From contig NZ_CP175698.1 in the NCBI RefSeq assembly GCF_046097095.1, positions 3,556,764-3,620,763 of the forward strand: a DNA stretch of 64,000 bases, given 5' to 3'. This document shows positions 17,551-26,192 of the stretch, piece after piece. Made by a program: the position numbers and the translations under genes. The DNA is from Natrinema sp046097095. Lineage in GTDB: Archaea; Halobacteriota; Halobacteria; Halobacteriales; Natrialbaceae. Positions within the stretch are counted from its first letter, which is position 1. Every line of letters begins with the position of its first letter. A model generated the notes under the pieces. The model did not search any database. It had not been told where the DNA came from and saw only the letters and a program-made list of their open reading frames with translations.

Positions 17551-18716
17551 TGCTCCATCACCTCCAAAACGTGAACCGTCGCACTGGCGACCGTGCCACC
17601 CGCGTTGTGGGCGACGCCGGTGGTCGCGTCCGCGACGCGGTCGCTGTTGGGGTGATTCCCCGAGAGCAGTTTCGTGACCTCGGCGATCTGGGATGCGCCG
17701 GTCGCGCCGACCGGGTGGCCCTTTGCCTTCAAGCCGCCCGAGAGGTTGATCGGCGTCTCGCCGTTCGCGGTGGTCCGTCCGTCACGGGCCGCCGAGATGC
17801 CCTCGCCGATCGGCTCGAGGTCGAGCGCCTCGAGCGCGAGCACTTCGGCGATGGTAAAGCAGTCGTGGACCTCCGCGAAGTCGACATCGTTCGCGTCGAC
17901 GCCGGCGTCGGCGTAGGCTTCTTCGCCGGCCTCGCGGGCCGCGGGCGAGCGCGCGAGGTGCTCGCGATCGTGCAGCGCCATCCGGTCGCCGCCCTGGCCG
18001 GTGCCGGTGATCGCGACCGGAGCCTCGAGATCGTGGTCCTCGGCGTATTCCTCGCTCGTGAGGACGAGCGCCGACGCGCCGTCGGAGATCGGACAGGCGT
18101 CATAGAGGCCGAGCGGTTCGGAGACCGGCGGGGCCTCGAGGACGTCGGAAACCTCGATTGCACGCTGGTACTGTGCCTTGTCGTTGGTCAGGGCGTTCGC
18201 GTGGTTCTTGACGGCGATATGGGCCAGGTCCTCGCGCTCACCGCCGAACTCGTCGAAGTAGGCCTGCGCCATCAGCGCGTATGCGCCGGGGAAGGTCACG
18301 CCGGCCCGCACCTCCCAGAGGTCGTCGGCGGCGATTGCGAGCGCTTCGGTCGCGCCGACGGTGCCGAGGTTGGTCATCCGCTCTGCGCCGCCGACGAGGA
18401 GGACGTCGTTCTCGCCGGTACGGATCCGTTTGACCGCCTCGCGGACCGCTGTGCCACTCGAGGCACAGGCGGATTCGTAGCGAGTGGCGGGAGCCTGCAC
18501 GCCGGCGGCTTCGGCCATCAGCGGACCCTGATGGCCCTGATGTTCGGAGAGATCACCCATGAAGTTACCGTAGAATAGGGCTTCGACGTCGTCTCGGGGG
18601 ACGCCGCTATCTTCGAAGGCGGCGATGCTCGCTTCGGCGAAGAGATCACGGCCGGTCCGTTCGGGGCTGTTCCCGAACGGCGTCAGCCCTGTGCCTGCGA
18701 CACGTACGTTACTCAT
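17547..18716 (-). CDS. Thiolase-family protein (acetyl-CoA acetyltransferase type)
   Basis: The 389-residue thiolase-fold enzyme has nucleophile C84 in ESACASSG, VHDCF with the second catalytic region, and C-terminal GGLKAKGHPVGATG carrying the catalytic His. It should condense or cleave acyl-CoAs. Classical thiolases have a second Cys near the C-terminus (CxGGG), which is replaced here by AHNAGG, typical of the archaeal SCP2-like thiolase group working with DUF35. A start two codons upstream is possible. The operon with the DUF35 gene is preceded by an AT-rich promoter region around 18765-18795. Confidence 0.85.
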   Translation of the reverse strand: MSNVRVAGTGLTPFGNSPERTGRDLFAEASIAAFEDSGVPRDDVEALFYGNFMGDLSEHQGHQGPLMAEAAGVQAPATRYESACASSGTAVREAVKRIRTGENDVLLVGGAERMTNLGTVGATEALAIAADDLWEVRAGVTFPGAYALMAQAYFDEFGGEREDLAHIAVKNHANALTNDKAQYQRAIEVSDVLEAPPVSEPLGLYDACPISDGASALVLTSEEYAEDHDLEAPVAITGTGQGGDRMALHDREHLARSPAAREAGEEAYADAGVDANDVDFAEVHDCFTIAEVLALEALDLEPIGEGISAARDGRTTANGETPINLSGGLKAKGHPVGATGASQIAEVTKLLSGNHPNSDRVADATTGVAHNAGGTVASATVHVLEVMEQ

Positions 18717-18860
18717 ATGCATGGTTGTAGTGGATGGACCCGTTAATACCTCGCGATTACGAATCCATACTAATTTTTAATTATATTTAATATCGAGTGA
18801 TACGTTCGGACCGACCGTACCGGTGAGTGGGCGTGACGGCCTACTCTCCCTTTCCGCGTC

Positions 18861-18869
18861 CTTATATGA
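18861..18869 (+). promoter_or_regulatory. TATA box of M42 peptidase
   Basis: CTTATATGA is centred about 26 bp before the ATG at 18891, with no Shine-Dalgarno. It is a strong leaderless promoter match. Confidence 0.6.
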
Positions 18870-18890
18870 TATCCCGCTTCATATAGGGGT

Positions 18891-19958
18891 ATGACAGCCG
18901 TTCCGTTCGATCTGGAACTCCTGACGGAACTGACGGAGACGAGTGGCGTCCCCGGTTACGAGGACCGCGTTCGCGACCTCGTCGTCCGGGAACTCGAGGA
19001 GACCGTCGACCGCGTTCGCACCGACGCGATGGGCAACGTCGTCGGGACACTCGAGGGCGACAGCGACTATTCGGTCGCCGTCGCGGCCCATATGGATGAG
19101 ATCGGGTTCATGGTCAGACACGTTCGCGGCGACGAAGACGGCTTCGGCTTCGTCGAACTCGACGCGCTCGGTGGCTGGGACGCACGGGTGCTCAAGGCCC
19201 AACGAGTGACAATCCACGCCGAAGACGAGGACGTACCGGCCGTCATCGGCTCGCCGCCGCCGCACACGATGGACGACGACGAGCGCGAAAAGCAGCCGAA
19301 CGTCGAGGACGTGATCGTCGACCCCGGACTTCCCTACGAGGAACTCGAGGAGCGCGTCTCTCCCGGTGATCTCGTCACGACAGCCCAGACCACCGAGCGC
19401 GTCGGCGAGACGATCACCGGTAAGGCGCTTGACGATCGAGTCTGCCTCTTCGCCATGCTCGAGGCGGCCCGCCGACTCGCCGACCCCGACGTGACGATTC
19501 ACTTCTGTGCGACCGTCCAGGAGGAAGTCGGGCTCCGCGGTGCTCGCACCCTCGGCGTCGACATCGACCCCGACCTCGCACTCGCCCTCGACGTCACCGT
19601 CGCCAACGATATCCCCGGTTTCGACGCCGGCGAACACGTCACCGAACTCGGCGACGGTACCGCGATCAAACTCAAAGACTCGAGCGTCATCACGAATCCT
19701 AAACTCCACGGCCGGCTCCAGTCGCTCGCCGAGGACGAGGAGATCGATTACCAACTCGAGATCCTCCCGTCGGGTGGCACCGACACCGCGGGATTTCAGC
19801 AGGCCGCCGGCGCAAAGCCCGTCGGCGCGATCTCGGTCCCGACGCGCTATCTCCACACCGTCACCGAGGCCGCCCACGTTGACGACGTTGCGGCGACGAT
19901 CGACCTACTCCATGCCTTCCTCGAGACTGAAGACGGAGAGTACGACTACACGCTCTGA
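18891..19958 (+). CDS. M42-family metallo-aminopeptidase
   Basis: The 355-residue cytoplasmic enzyme resembles TET/DAP aminopeptidases that form dodecamers and trim peptides after proteasomal degradation. Metal and catalytic residues are visible: H67 and D69 (AHMDE), D in KALDDR, the E-E pair in VQEEVGLRG, D in LDVT and H in RYLHT. The length matches the family. The start is supported by the TATA box at 18861-18869. It is monocistronic. Confidence 0.88.
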   Translation: MTAVPFDLELLTELTETSGVPGYEDRVRDLVVRELEETVDRVRTDAMGNVVGTLEGDSDYSVAVAAHMDEIGFMVRHVRGDEDGFGFVELDALGGWDARVLKAQRVTIHAEDEDVPAVIGSPPPHTMDDDEREKQPNVEDVIVDPGLPYEELEERVSPGDLVTTAQTTERVGETITGKALDDRVCLFAMLEAARRLADPDVTIHFCATVQEEVGLRGARTLGVDIDPDLALALDVTVANDIPGFDAGEHVTELGDGTAIKLKDSSVITNPKLHGRLQSLAEDEEIDYQLEILPSGGTDTAGFQQAAGAKPVGAISVPTRYLHTVTEAAHVDDVAATIDLLHAFLETEDGEYDYTL

Positions 19959-20065
19959 ACGGACCCGTATCACGTGTGGCTAGCGCCTTCGCAAAACACT
20001 GCCGGCGTGTTCGGTAGCGAAGGTGAGTAGACGACCGCCCTCGGAGAGTGAAATTCAACAAAGCC

Positions 20066-20072
20066 TTTTATT
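20066..20072 (+). promoter_or_regulatory. TATA box of the small HTH gene
   Basis: TTTTATT lies 21-27 bp before the ATG at 20093, supporting that internal ATG over the upstream in-frame start at 20048. Confidence 0.55.
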
Positions 20073-20092
20073 CATCACGCTTCTTCCGGCAT

Positions 20093-20338
20093 ATGGCTCC
20101 TTCTGATATATACGATCCGAACGAGGTTTCCCCGCTCGCTTGGCGACTGCTCCGAGTGGCTGCCGGATACGAGCAGCGGACGGTCGAACGAGAGATAGAC
20201 GATCTCATGCAGGCACATATCTCGATGCTCGAGAACGGAAACCGTTCGCTGTCCCAGTCTCGTCGACAAACCTTGTTCGACCTCTATAGCGCAGAGCTCA
20301 CCGACGAACAGATCGAAGCCATCGTCACCCACTTTTGA
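20093..20338 (+). CDS. Small helix-turn-helix-like protein
   Basis: The 81-residue helical protein (MAPSDIYDPNEVSPLAWRLL) contains LRVAAGYEQRTVEREIDDLMQAHISMLENGNRSLS, which has the spacing of an XRE-type helix-turn-helix with the recognition helix around residues 33-50. It probably regulates transcription. It lies 70 bp upstream of the DASS transporter and in the same direction, and a perfect palindrome sits on that transporter's start codon, making it a candidate local regulator. The HTH call is by eye. Confidence 0.65.
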   Translation: MAPSDIYDPNEVSPLAWRLLRVAAGYEQRTVEREIDDLMQAHISMLENGNRSLSQSRRQTLFDLYSAELTDEQIEAIVTHF

Positions 20339-20401
20339 CATCGGATTTCAAGCGACGGTATGACACAGCAAGATTTAATAATGATAATGATTATCTCACG
20401 A

Positions 20402-20416
20402 TGTATCAATGATACA
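20402..20416 (+). promoter_or_regulatory. 15-bp perfect palindrome over the transporter start codon
   Basis: TGTATCA-A-TGATACA is a perfect inverted repeat with a one-base centre. It includes the ATG at 20409 and lies directly after an AT-rich TATA region (TTTAATAATG, 20374-20383). In a leaderless gene this covers the transcription start, an ideal place for a repressor. Confidence 0.5.
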
Positions 20417-22028
20417 CAGCCGCTTAAGCCAGTCTGGAAGACGGATCGGCCTCTTTCTCATTGCGCTCGTCGGAATGGGTGTGATCGCCGCTGCGCCGTC
20501 TCCGTCGGGGCTCTCAGTGGCCGGCCAGTACGCCATCGCGACCATGTTCTTCGCCGGCTTCCTCTGGGTGACCGGCACGCTTCCGCTGGCGGTCACCGCG
20601 TTGACGATTCCCGTATTGCTGACCGCGACCGGCGTCTACGACGAGATGGACACGGCACTCGCCGCGTTCGCCGATCACCTCATTTTCCTGTTTCTGGCGG
20701 GCTTTATGCTCGCGAACGCGATTCAGAAGTACGATATCGACCGGCGGATCGCGCTCTGGGCGATGGCCAAGATGGGGAGCTCACCGCGGCGGCTCATTCT
20801 CGCAGTCATGCTCGTGACCGCCGGCCTGTCGATGTGGGTTTCGAACACCGCGACGACCGCGATGATGACGCCCATCGCGGTCGGCGTTCTCACGCAGGTC
20901 CTCGATCGCGACGAACTCGCGTCGGCACAACAGGAAGTCACAGATAGCGCCGCGGCCGAGACGGCGTCGGACGGCGGGACCGTAGCGACCGAGGACGCGT
21001 TCACGAATATACAGATCGCGATGCTGCTCGGGACCGCGTACGCGGCGAGCGTCGGCGGCGTCGGCACGATTATCGGAACGCCGCCCAACGCGATCCTCGT
21101 CGGACAGCTCAACGCCGTTCTAAACTACGAGGTTGGATTCACCGACTGGCTCTTCGTCGGGCTTCCGATCGTCGTCGTTACGCTCCCGCTTGTCTGGTTC
21201 CTGCTCACGTACGTGCTGTATCCACCCGAGGTTCCGGACGTCACCGAGGCCCGGAAGGCCGCACGCGAGCAACTCGAGGAAGAGGGCGAACTCGGCCCGC
21301 GCGGCAAGCGGGTCGCAGCTATTTTCGCCGCGACGGCTGGCCTATGGATACTCGGCGGCCTCGGCAAGTTCTTCGAGCCGTACCTCTCGAGCGTCTGGCA
21401 TACGACGCTGTTCGGCGGCGATGGAATGACGGTCTTCGGCGTCGAGGGCCATCAGGGAGTGCTCTATTACGTGATGGTCGGCGTGGCCGCGGTGCCAGCA
21501 CTCGTGTTGACCGACACGATGGAGTGGGACGAGATGGTCGACATCGACTGGGGAACGCTGTTGCTGTTTGGCGGTGGCATTTCGCTCGCGAACGGGCTCG
21601 CCGATACGGGCGCGACGAAGTGGATCGCGGACACCGTGTTTGCCGGACTTGTCGGCGCACCGATCGTGCTCGTCATCGGCGCGGTCGTCCTGTTGGTCAT
21701 CTTCCTCACCGAGATGACGTCGAACGCCGCGACGACCAGTATCATCGTTCCCATCCTGATCAGCCTCGGCAGCGTCTTCTCAGCGACGCTTGGATTGAGC
21801 GACTTCTCGACGGCGTTGTTCCTCTCGGTCGCCGGGACGATCGCTGCGAGTTTCGCCTTCGCACTTCCGGTCGCAACGCCGCCAAACGCCATCGTCTTCG
21901 GGAGCGGCTACATCGAGCAGCGCCACATGCTTCGGACCGGGATGATCTTGAACGCCATCATGACCGCGGTGCTAACGGGGCTCATCTGGGCCCTCTTTAC
22001 CTTCGTCTGGCCCCACCTCCTGTGGTGA
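20409..22028 (+). CDS. DASS/SLC13-family anion (dicarboxylate or sulfate) symporter
   Basis: The 539-residue protein has about 11-13 transmembrane segments. The two SNT-type repeats that form the sodium and substrate sites are seen as SNTATTA in the first half and TSNAATT in the second, each followed by a GTPPNAI or ATPPNAI loop. It should import a di- or tricarboxylate or another divalent anion with sodium. A hydrophilic acidic loop at about 170-200 is cytoplasmic. The ATG is part of a palindrome that may be an operator. Confidence 0.87.
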   Translation: MIHSRLSQSGRRIGLFLIALVGMGVIAAAPSPSGLSVAGQYAIATMFFAGFLWVTGTLPLAVTALTIPVLLTATGVYDEMDTALAAFADHLIFLFLAGFMLANAIQKYDIDRRIALWAMAKMGSSPRRLILAVMLVTAGLSMWVSNTATTAMMTPIAVGVLTQVLDRDELASAQQEVTDSAAAETASDGGTVATEDAFTNIQIAMLLGTAYAASVGGVGTIIGTPPNAILVGQLNAVLNYEVGFTDWLFVGLPIVVVTLPLVWFLLTYVLYPPEVPDVTEARKAAREQLEEEGELGPRGKRVAAIFAATAGLWILGGLGKFFEPYLSSVWHTTLFGGDGMTVFGVEGHQGVLYYVMVGVAAVPALVLTDTMEWDEMVDIDWGTLLLFGGGISLANGLADTGATKWIADTVFAGLVGAPIVLVIGAVVLLVIFLTEMTSNAATTSIIVPILISLGSVFSATLGLSDFSTALFLSVAGTIAASFAFALPVATPPNAIVFGSGYIEQRHMLRTGMILNAIMTAVLTGLIWALFTFVWPHLLW

Positions 22029-22424
22029 CTGAGCGCAGCTTGTAGTGCAGCCGTTTTCGATGGCTCGAGTCGCGTTCGAAAACCGACGGCGTCTCGTCCC
22101 CGAGTGTCGGCGCTGGGACGCGACCGTCGACGGCTGTGGGCGAGCCTGTGGCGAGTACGGTCTGCGAAGCGACGACCGCTCTCCTTTCGACCGCACGACC
22201 GGGACCACCGTCTCGCGTCGGACTCGAGTTACGCCGGTTCGGTCCGTAACTCGGACAGCGGCCTCGAGAACGCGTACGCGGTTCGGTCGCCAATAGCCAC
22301 CGTCCTGTGCCGGCCGTAGCATCGGTCGACGGTTACCGATTCCGACGCAGCGACGTTCGACCTCACGCTGGCCGCAGTCGTGACTGACGACAGTAGAACA
22401 GCCGCCAGCGCGAGGTGAGATCAG
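22029..22424. other. Intergenic stretch, nothing recognised
   Basis: About 400 bases between convergent genes. Frames here are Arg-rich and lack conserved motifs. No RNA gene, repeat or clear terminator could be identified by eye. Confidence 0.5.
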
Positions 22425-23852
22425 TCAGAAGGCGAGCGCATCGACGAGGATCGCGACCAGTACCGCGCCGAGGAAGGCGTTCGAGGCGTGGAACGACCGG
22501 AACGCCGCGCGTTCGGTCTGCTCGAAGTGGAGTCGCACGGCGGCCCAGAGGAAGATGCCGCCGAAGACGACGACGGTGCCGGCGTACAACACGCCGAGGT
22601 CGGTGATCCAGGCCAGCGCGATCGTACTCGCAAGCGTCGCGGCGAGATAGTAAATGATGTGCTTGCGAGTGACGGTCTCGCCGCGGACGACCGGCATCAT
22701 GGGGAAGCCGCCGCGGGCGTAGTCGTCCTTGTAGGCCAGCGCGAGGTTATAGAAGTGCGCCGGCGTCCAGAGGAAAATAACGCCGGCGAGTGCGAGTCCC
22801 GGCCCCCCGATTTCGTTCGTGACGGCGGCCCAGCCGATCAGGGCCGGCAACGCGCCCGCCGCGCCGCCGATGACCGTGTTCTGGACCGTGTTCGGCTTGA
22901 GCAATAGCGTGTAGACGACGCTGTAGAACACGATCGCGGCCAGTCCGAGCGCCGCCGCGAGCCGGTTGATCGTCAGGAAGGCGGCCAGCGAAAGCACGGT
23001 CAACGCGAGGCCAAACGCCAGTGCGTTCCGGACCGGGATTAGATCGACGGCGAGCGGCCGGTCGGCGGTGCGAGACATCTGCTGGTCGACGTCGCGCTCG
23101 AGGACGTGATTGAACGTTCCGCTCGCGCCGATCGCGAGGACGCCGCCGCCGAGCGTCGCGATGATAGTCCGGATCTCGAGGCCGGGGCCGGCGGCCAGCG
23201 CCATGCCGGCGGCGGCGACGAGACAGAGCAGCCACATCAGCCGCGGTTTCATCATCTGGAAGTAGGCGAACGCGGTCAGCTTGGCGCGGGCCAGCCGACT
23301 CGCAGGGAGCGTCCGTTCGGCCGCGGCCGGCGTGTCTCCTGCGAGGTCGTCGAGTGGGGCCGGCGAATCGATGGTGTCGTCTTCGCTGCCTGTCGCGAGC
23401 TCTAGGTCCCAGGCGAGCGCGAGGACAATCCCCGAAAAGATCGTGAGCCCGAGCGCGAGGTGGAGTCCGGGGAGGATCGCCACGGAGCCGGTCGTGGCGG
23501 TGGCGGCTCCGACGCCGATCTGGACGACGTAGAGGACGGCGGCGGCCGAAAGCGTCGCGCGGACGCGCCTCGAGACGTCGCCGAGGACAGCGGCGACGGT
23601 CGTCGCGGCGACCAGGAGGCCGACGACAGCGGCGGTGAGTCGGTGGGCCCACGCGATTGCGAGTTCGGTCTGGTTCAGCGGGTCGACCGGCGCGTGGCAG
23701 GTCGGCCACGTCGAACACGACGCAGCCGCGTTCGTCAGTGATGTCGTTGCACCGACGATCAGGAGAAGATAGACGCCCAGCGCAGTCGCTGCGAGCAGTG
23801 CGGAGAACCGTCGGCGGGTGCCGATCGGGCGGGGAAAGGACTCAGTTGCCAC
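22425..23852 (-). CDS. ctaB: Haem A synthase-haem O synthase fusion (CtaA-CtaB)
   Basis: The 475-residue membrane protein starts at a GTG. Residues 1-150 are a half-length CtaA/Cox15 domain with the C46/C52 pair, H70 (WAHR) and another haem ligand in PGLHLALG. Residues 190-475 are a UbiA-type CtaB domain with NHVLERDVDQQMSRT (two Asp for Mg-farnesyl diphosphate) and YKDDYARGG. It should farnesylate haem B and help make haem A for terminal oxidases. An open upstream extension is Arg-rich and excluded. A CATAAATACG box lies about 34 bp upstream. Confidence 0.87.
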   Translation of the reverse strand: MATESFPRPIGTRRRFSALLAATALGVYLLLIVGATTSLTNAAASCSTWPTCHAPVDPLNQTELAIAWAHRLTAAVVGLLVAATTVAAVLGDVSRRVRATLSAAAVLYVVQIGVGAATATTGSVAILPGLHLALGLTIFSGIVLALAWDLELATGSEDDTIDSPAPLDDLAGDTPAAAERTLPASRLARAKLTAFAYFQMMKPRLMWLLCLVAAAGMALAAGPGLEIRTIIATLGGGVLAIGASGTFNHVLERDVDQQMSRTADRPLAVDLIPVRNALAFGLALTVLSLAAFLTINRLAAALGLAAIVFYSVVYTLLLKPNTVQNTVIGGAAGALPALIGWAAVTNEIGGPGLALAGVIFLWTPAHFYNLALAYKDDYARGGFPMMPVVRGETVTRKHIIYYLAATLASTIALAWITDLGVLYAGTVVVFGGIFLWAAVRLHFEQTERAAFRSFHASNAFLGAVLVAILVDALAF

Positions 23853-24110
23853 GGCTATTCTCGTCTCTAGCGTTCGACTCCGCGTATTTATGGCTCCCGC
23901 TTCGTCCCGTGTTTTTGAACTGTGACCCTGCGACGGCGACGGATCGCGGACGGTGACGGCCGGCCCTAACCGAGTCCAGTGTCGGCACCGCCACAGCGCT
24001 CGCGAGCCGACCGAAGAACAATCAGGCCGCTCGTCGTAGCCGACATCGTGTCCGGCGAATCGCACGGTCGCGGTCGCACGCCTCCCGCGGACGAGTGCAC
24101 GATAACGGAC

Positions 24111-24380
24111 GTGTCCACCGTCGAGTCTACGTTCGACGTTTGCGCGAACGACGCTCCCGACCGCTGTCCGTACTGCGAGCGGCCGTTCCGACGGGACCGG
24201 GCCGAGACGCTCCACCGCGGCCTCGCACACGTCGACCGTCTCTCCGACCGCGAGCGCGCCGCGTTCGAGCGGGCCGTCCGCGAAGAGCGCGTAGAGATTC
24301 GCCGGTTTCGGCTGTACGCGCTCGGCGTCCTCGTGTTGCTGTACTTCGGATTATTGATTATCGCCGCGTTCGTCGTCTGA
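24111..24380 (+). CDS. C2H2 zinc-finger protein with C-terminal membrane anchor
   Basis: The 89-residue protein has one classical C2H2 finger, C-x2-C-x12-H-x4-H (CPYCERPF to LAH), then a charged helix and one C-terminal transmembrane segment (LYALGVLVLLYFGLLIIAAFVV region). I recall a haloarchaeal family with this layout near cytochrome oxidase genes (DUF7410). A role in oxidase biogenesis is only contextual. The start is uncertain: GTG at 24111 fits the family, while GTG at 24048 or the ATG at 23979 would add an arginine-rich leader. Confidence 0.65.
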   Translation: MSTVESTFDVCANDAPDRCPYCERPFRRDRAETLHRGLAHVDRLSDRERAAFERAVREERVEIRRFRLYALGVLVLLYFGLLIIAAFVV

Positions 24381-24383
24381 GCG

Positions 24384-24683
24384 TCACATCCCCATGTCTC
24401 CCGCCGCTTCCGGTACCGGCAGGTCGTGGGGCGAGACGCCCAGCAACTCGCCGACGTGATCGAGCGCCATGTCGAACCCGTAGTAGCGCTCGAGTTCGTC
24501 ACCGTCCGCGGACGGCCGCACCTTCAGCATCGCGTACCCCTCGATGTTCTGTGCGATCACGGCCGTTTTGCCGGACTCGGCCCCGTCCGCACCGCTGCGC
24601 TCGAACGTAAGGACGCGTTCCGTTTCGGTTTCGTCATAGGTCGCCCTGATGCCGTTTTCCTCGGCGGTCCGCTCGTCGGTCAT
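24384..24683 (-). CDS. Conserved haloarchaeal protein of unknown function
   Basis: The 99-residue acidic soluble protein starts MTDERTAEENGIRATYDETE. It contains TERVLTFERSG, KTAVIAQNIEGYAMLKVRP and a C-terminal ELERYYGFDMALDHVGELLG segment, suggesting a compact alpha/beta fold. I recall a DUF7111 family of this type but cannot confirm it. The frame stays open far upstream, but that part is an antisense shadow of the next gene. It is convergent with the zinc-finger gene, 3 bp apart. Confidence 0.6.
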   Translation of the reverse strand: MTDERTAEENGIRATYDETETERVLTFERSGADGAESGKTAVIAQNIEGYAMLKVRPSADGDELERYYGFDMALDHVGELLGVSPHDLPVPEAAGDMGM

Positions 24684-24818
24684 AGACGGTACTCGCAGGT
24701 CGAGCACCGGGAAGCTGTCGGTTCCGGCCGAACGCGCCGGCCCGTCGCAGCCGGCTTCGGACGATCTCGCGAACGGCGAAACCGATACCGATTTTTCGGT
24801 CGCCTGTGAGGTCTGTCC

Positions 24819-25727
24819 GTGAGCCGTTCGGACCTCACTCGAGCCCGCCAGCCGCTCGCGACGGTTCGACTCACGCGAACCGTTGCCCTCCAGTGGCTCG
24901 TCGTCGCCGCCGTCGCCTTCTTCGGCTTCGCCTACTGCTTCGGGCGTGTCCTCGCGTGGATTCGCGGAGTCCCTCTCGAGCCGATCGTGATCGCGGCCCC
25001 ATCGCCCCCGACGATCTCGGACGGGGTCGCGGTCTCGCTCGGCCTGCTCGTCTGCGTCATCGTCCCGCACGAACTGCTCCACGGCGCGGTCATGGCCCGA
25101 TACGGCGGCTCCCCGTCGTACGGCGTGGGCGTCTCGCATTTCGTCGTTCCGTACGCGTACGCCGAAACTAGCGGGACGGAATACGCGCGAAACCAGTTGC
25201 TCGTCGCCCTGCTCGCGCCGTTCGTCGGAATCACGGCGATCGGGCTCGCCGCGATGATGATCGTTCCGTCGCCGCTGTTGGTCGTCCCGCTGGCGGCGAA
25301 CGCGGCCGGCTCGATCGGCGACCTCTGGATGGCCGCCGTGCTCTGTCAGTACCCCGCCGACGTTCGGGTCGGCGGGCTCCCCGGTGACGACGGGAGAGGA
25401 TTCGGTATCTACGGCTCGAGCGAGCGGACTACCGACCGACTGCCGGGAACGCCACTCGTCTCGCGGTTCGTGACCGGCAGCGTCGGGACCCTCGTCGCGA
25501 TCGCGATGTACGCACTCGTCGCCGTCATGGTCTCGCTCGCGTTCGGCTCCGGCGACGTCGTCCTCGGCGATCCGGACGCCGGCTGGCTGCTCGTCCGCCA
25601 CGACCGTCGGCCGGACGGCAGCGCCCTCCTCGAGATCGGCGACGGGGCGCTGCTTGCGCTCGCAGCGGTCGGCGGACTCGTGTGGACACTCGTCGCGACC
25701 GTCCGGCGGCGGCTCGAGCGCGAGTGA
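24819..25727 (+). CDS. DUF3267 membrane zincin-like metalloprotease
   Basis: The 302-residue membrane protein has five or six hydrophobic segments and a zincin motif H84-E-L-L-H88 at the end of a membrane helix, as in DUF3267 and site-2-type intramembrane peptidases. A downstream Asp or His in the membrane (SIGDLW region) might be the third ligand. A substrate is not known. The start is GTG. A PadR regulator follows in the same direction 61 bp later, which may control it. Confidence 0.75.
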   Translation: MSRSDLTRARQPLATVRLTRTVALQWLVVAAVAFFGFAYCFGRVLAWIRGVPLEPIVIAAPSPPTISDGVAVSLGLLVCVIVPHELLHGAVMARYGGSPSYGVGVSHFVVPYAYAETSGTEYARNQLLVALLAPFVGITAIGLAAMMIVPSPLLVVPLAANAAGSIGDLWMAAVLCQYPADVRVGGLPGDDGRGFGIYGSSERTTDRLPGTPLVSRFVTGSVGTLVAIAMYALVAVMVSLAFGSGDVVLGDPDAGWLLVRHDRRPDGSALLEIGDGALLALAAVGGLVWTLVATVRRRLERE

Positions 25728-25788
25728 GCGCGAGACAGGGAAGCGTGGAAACCGTAACGCTCGAGGGCTGTCACGTCCACCTCGGCTC

Positions 25789-26088
25789 ATGAGCAAGTGG
25801 CTCCGTAGCGGCCGCCGTCGGGATCTGTGTTTCCTGCTCGCCGCCGCCGAGGACGGCGAACTGCGCGGCCAGCGGCTGAAATCGCGCCTCGAGGCCCACT
25901 ACGACGAGCGGCTCGAACCCAAATCGTTCTACGGCTCGCTGTCGGCGCTCGAGGACGCGGGCTTCGTCGAGAAACGGACGGAGGGACTGCACGACGTCTA
26001 CGCGCTGACCGACGCGGGTGAACGGCGGACGCGGGAACACGGCGAGTGGGTTCGGGAGTGTCTGGAGGGAGACGTGGCGAGCGAATAG
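25789..26088 (+). CDS. PadR-family transcriptional regulator
   Basis: The 99-residue winged-helix protein has GELRGQRLKSRLEAHYDERLEPKS in the recognition-helix region, then SFYGSLSALEDAGFVEK, a close fit to PadR (YGSLxxLExxGLVEK). It lacks a long C-terminal dimerisation helix, as in short PadR-s2 forms. The likely target is its own operon or the zincin gene upstream. The ATG at 25789 is chosen because the upstream extension is low-complexity. Confidence 0.82.
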   Translation: MSKWLRSGRRRDLCFLLAAAEDGELRGQRLKSRLEAHYDERLEPKSFYGSLSALEDAGFVEKRTEGLHDVYALTDAGERRTREHGEWVRECLEGDVASE

Positions 26089-26192
26089 CACGAGCGCCTC
26101 GACGCTCGAGGCGGCGACCGATCGACTGCTGTCACGCGGATCAACGGACCGATACATTTAGCATCGGCACGATACCGATAAATTATACGACG

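Noticed and set aside
22425..24230. Extended N-terminus of the CtaA-CtaB fusion up to 24230
   Set aside because: The extra 126 residues are Arg-rich, precede a TATA-like box and overlap the divergent zinc-finger gene. The GTG at 23852 fits the family.
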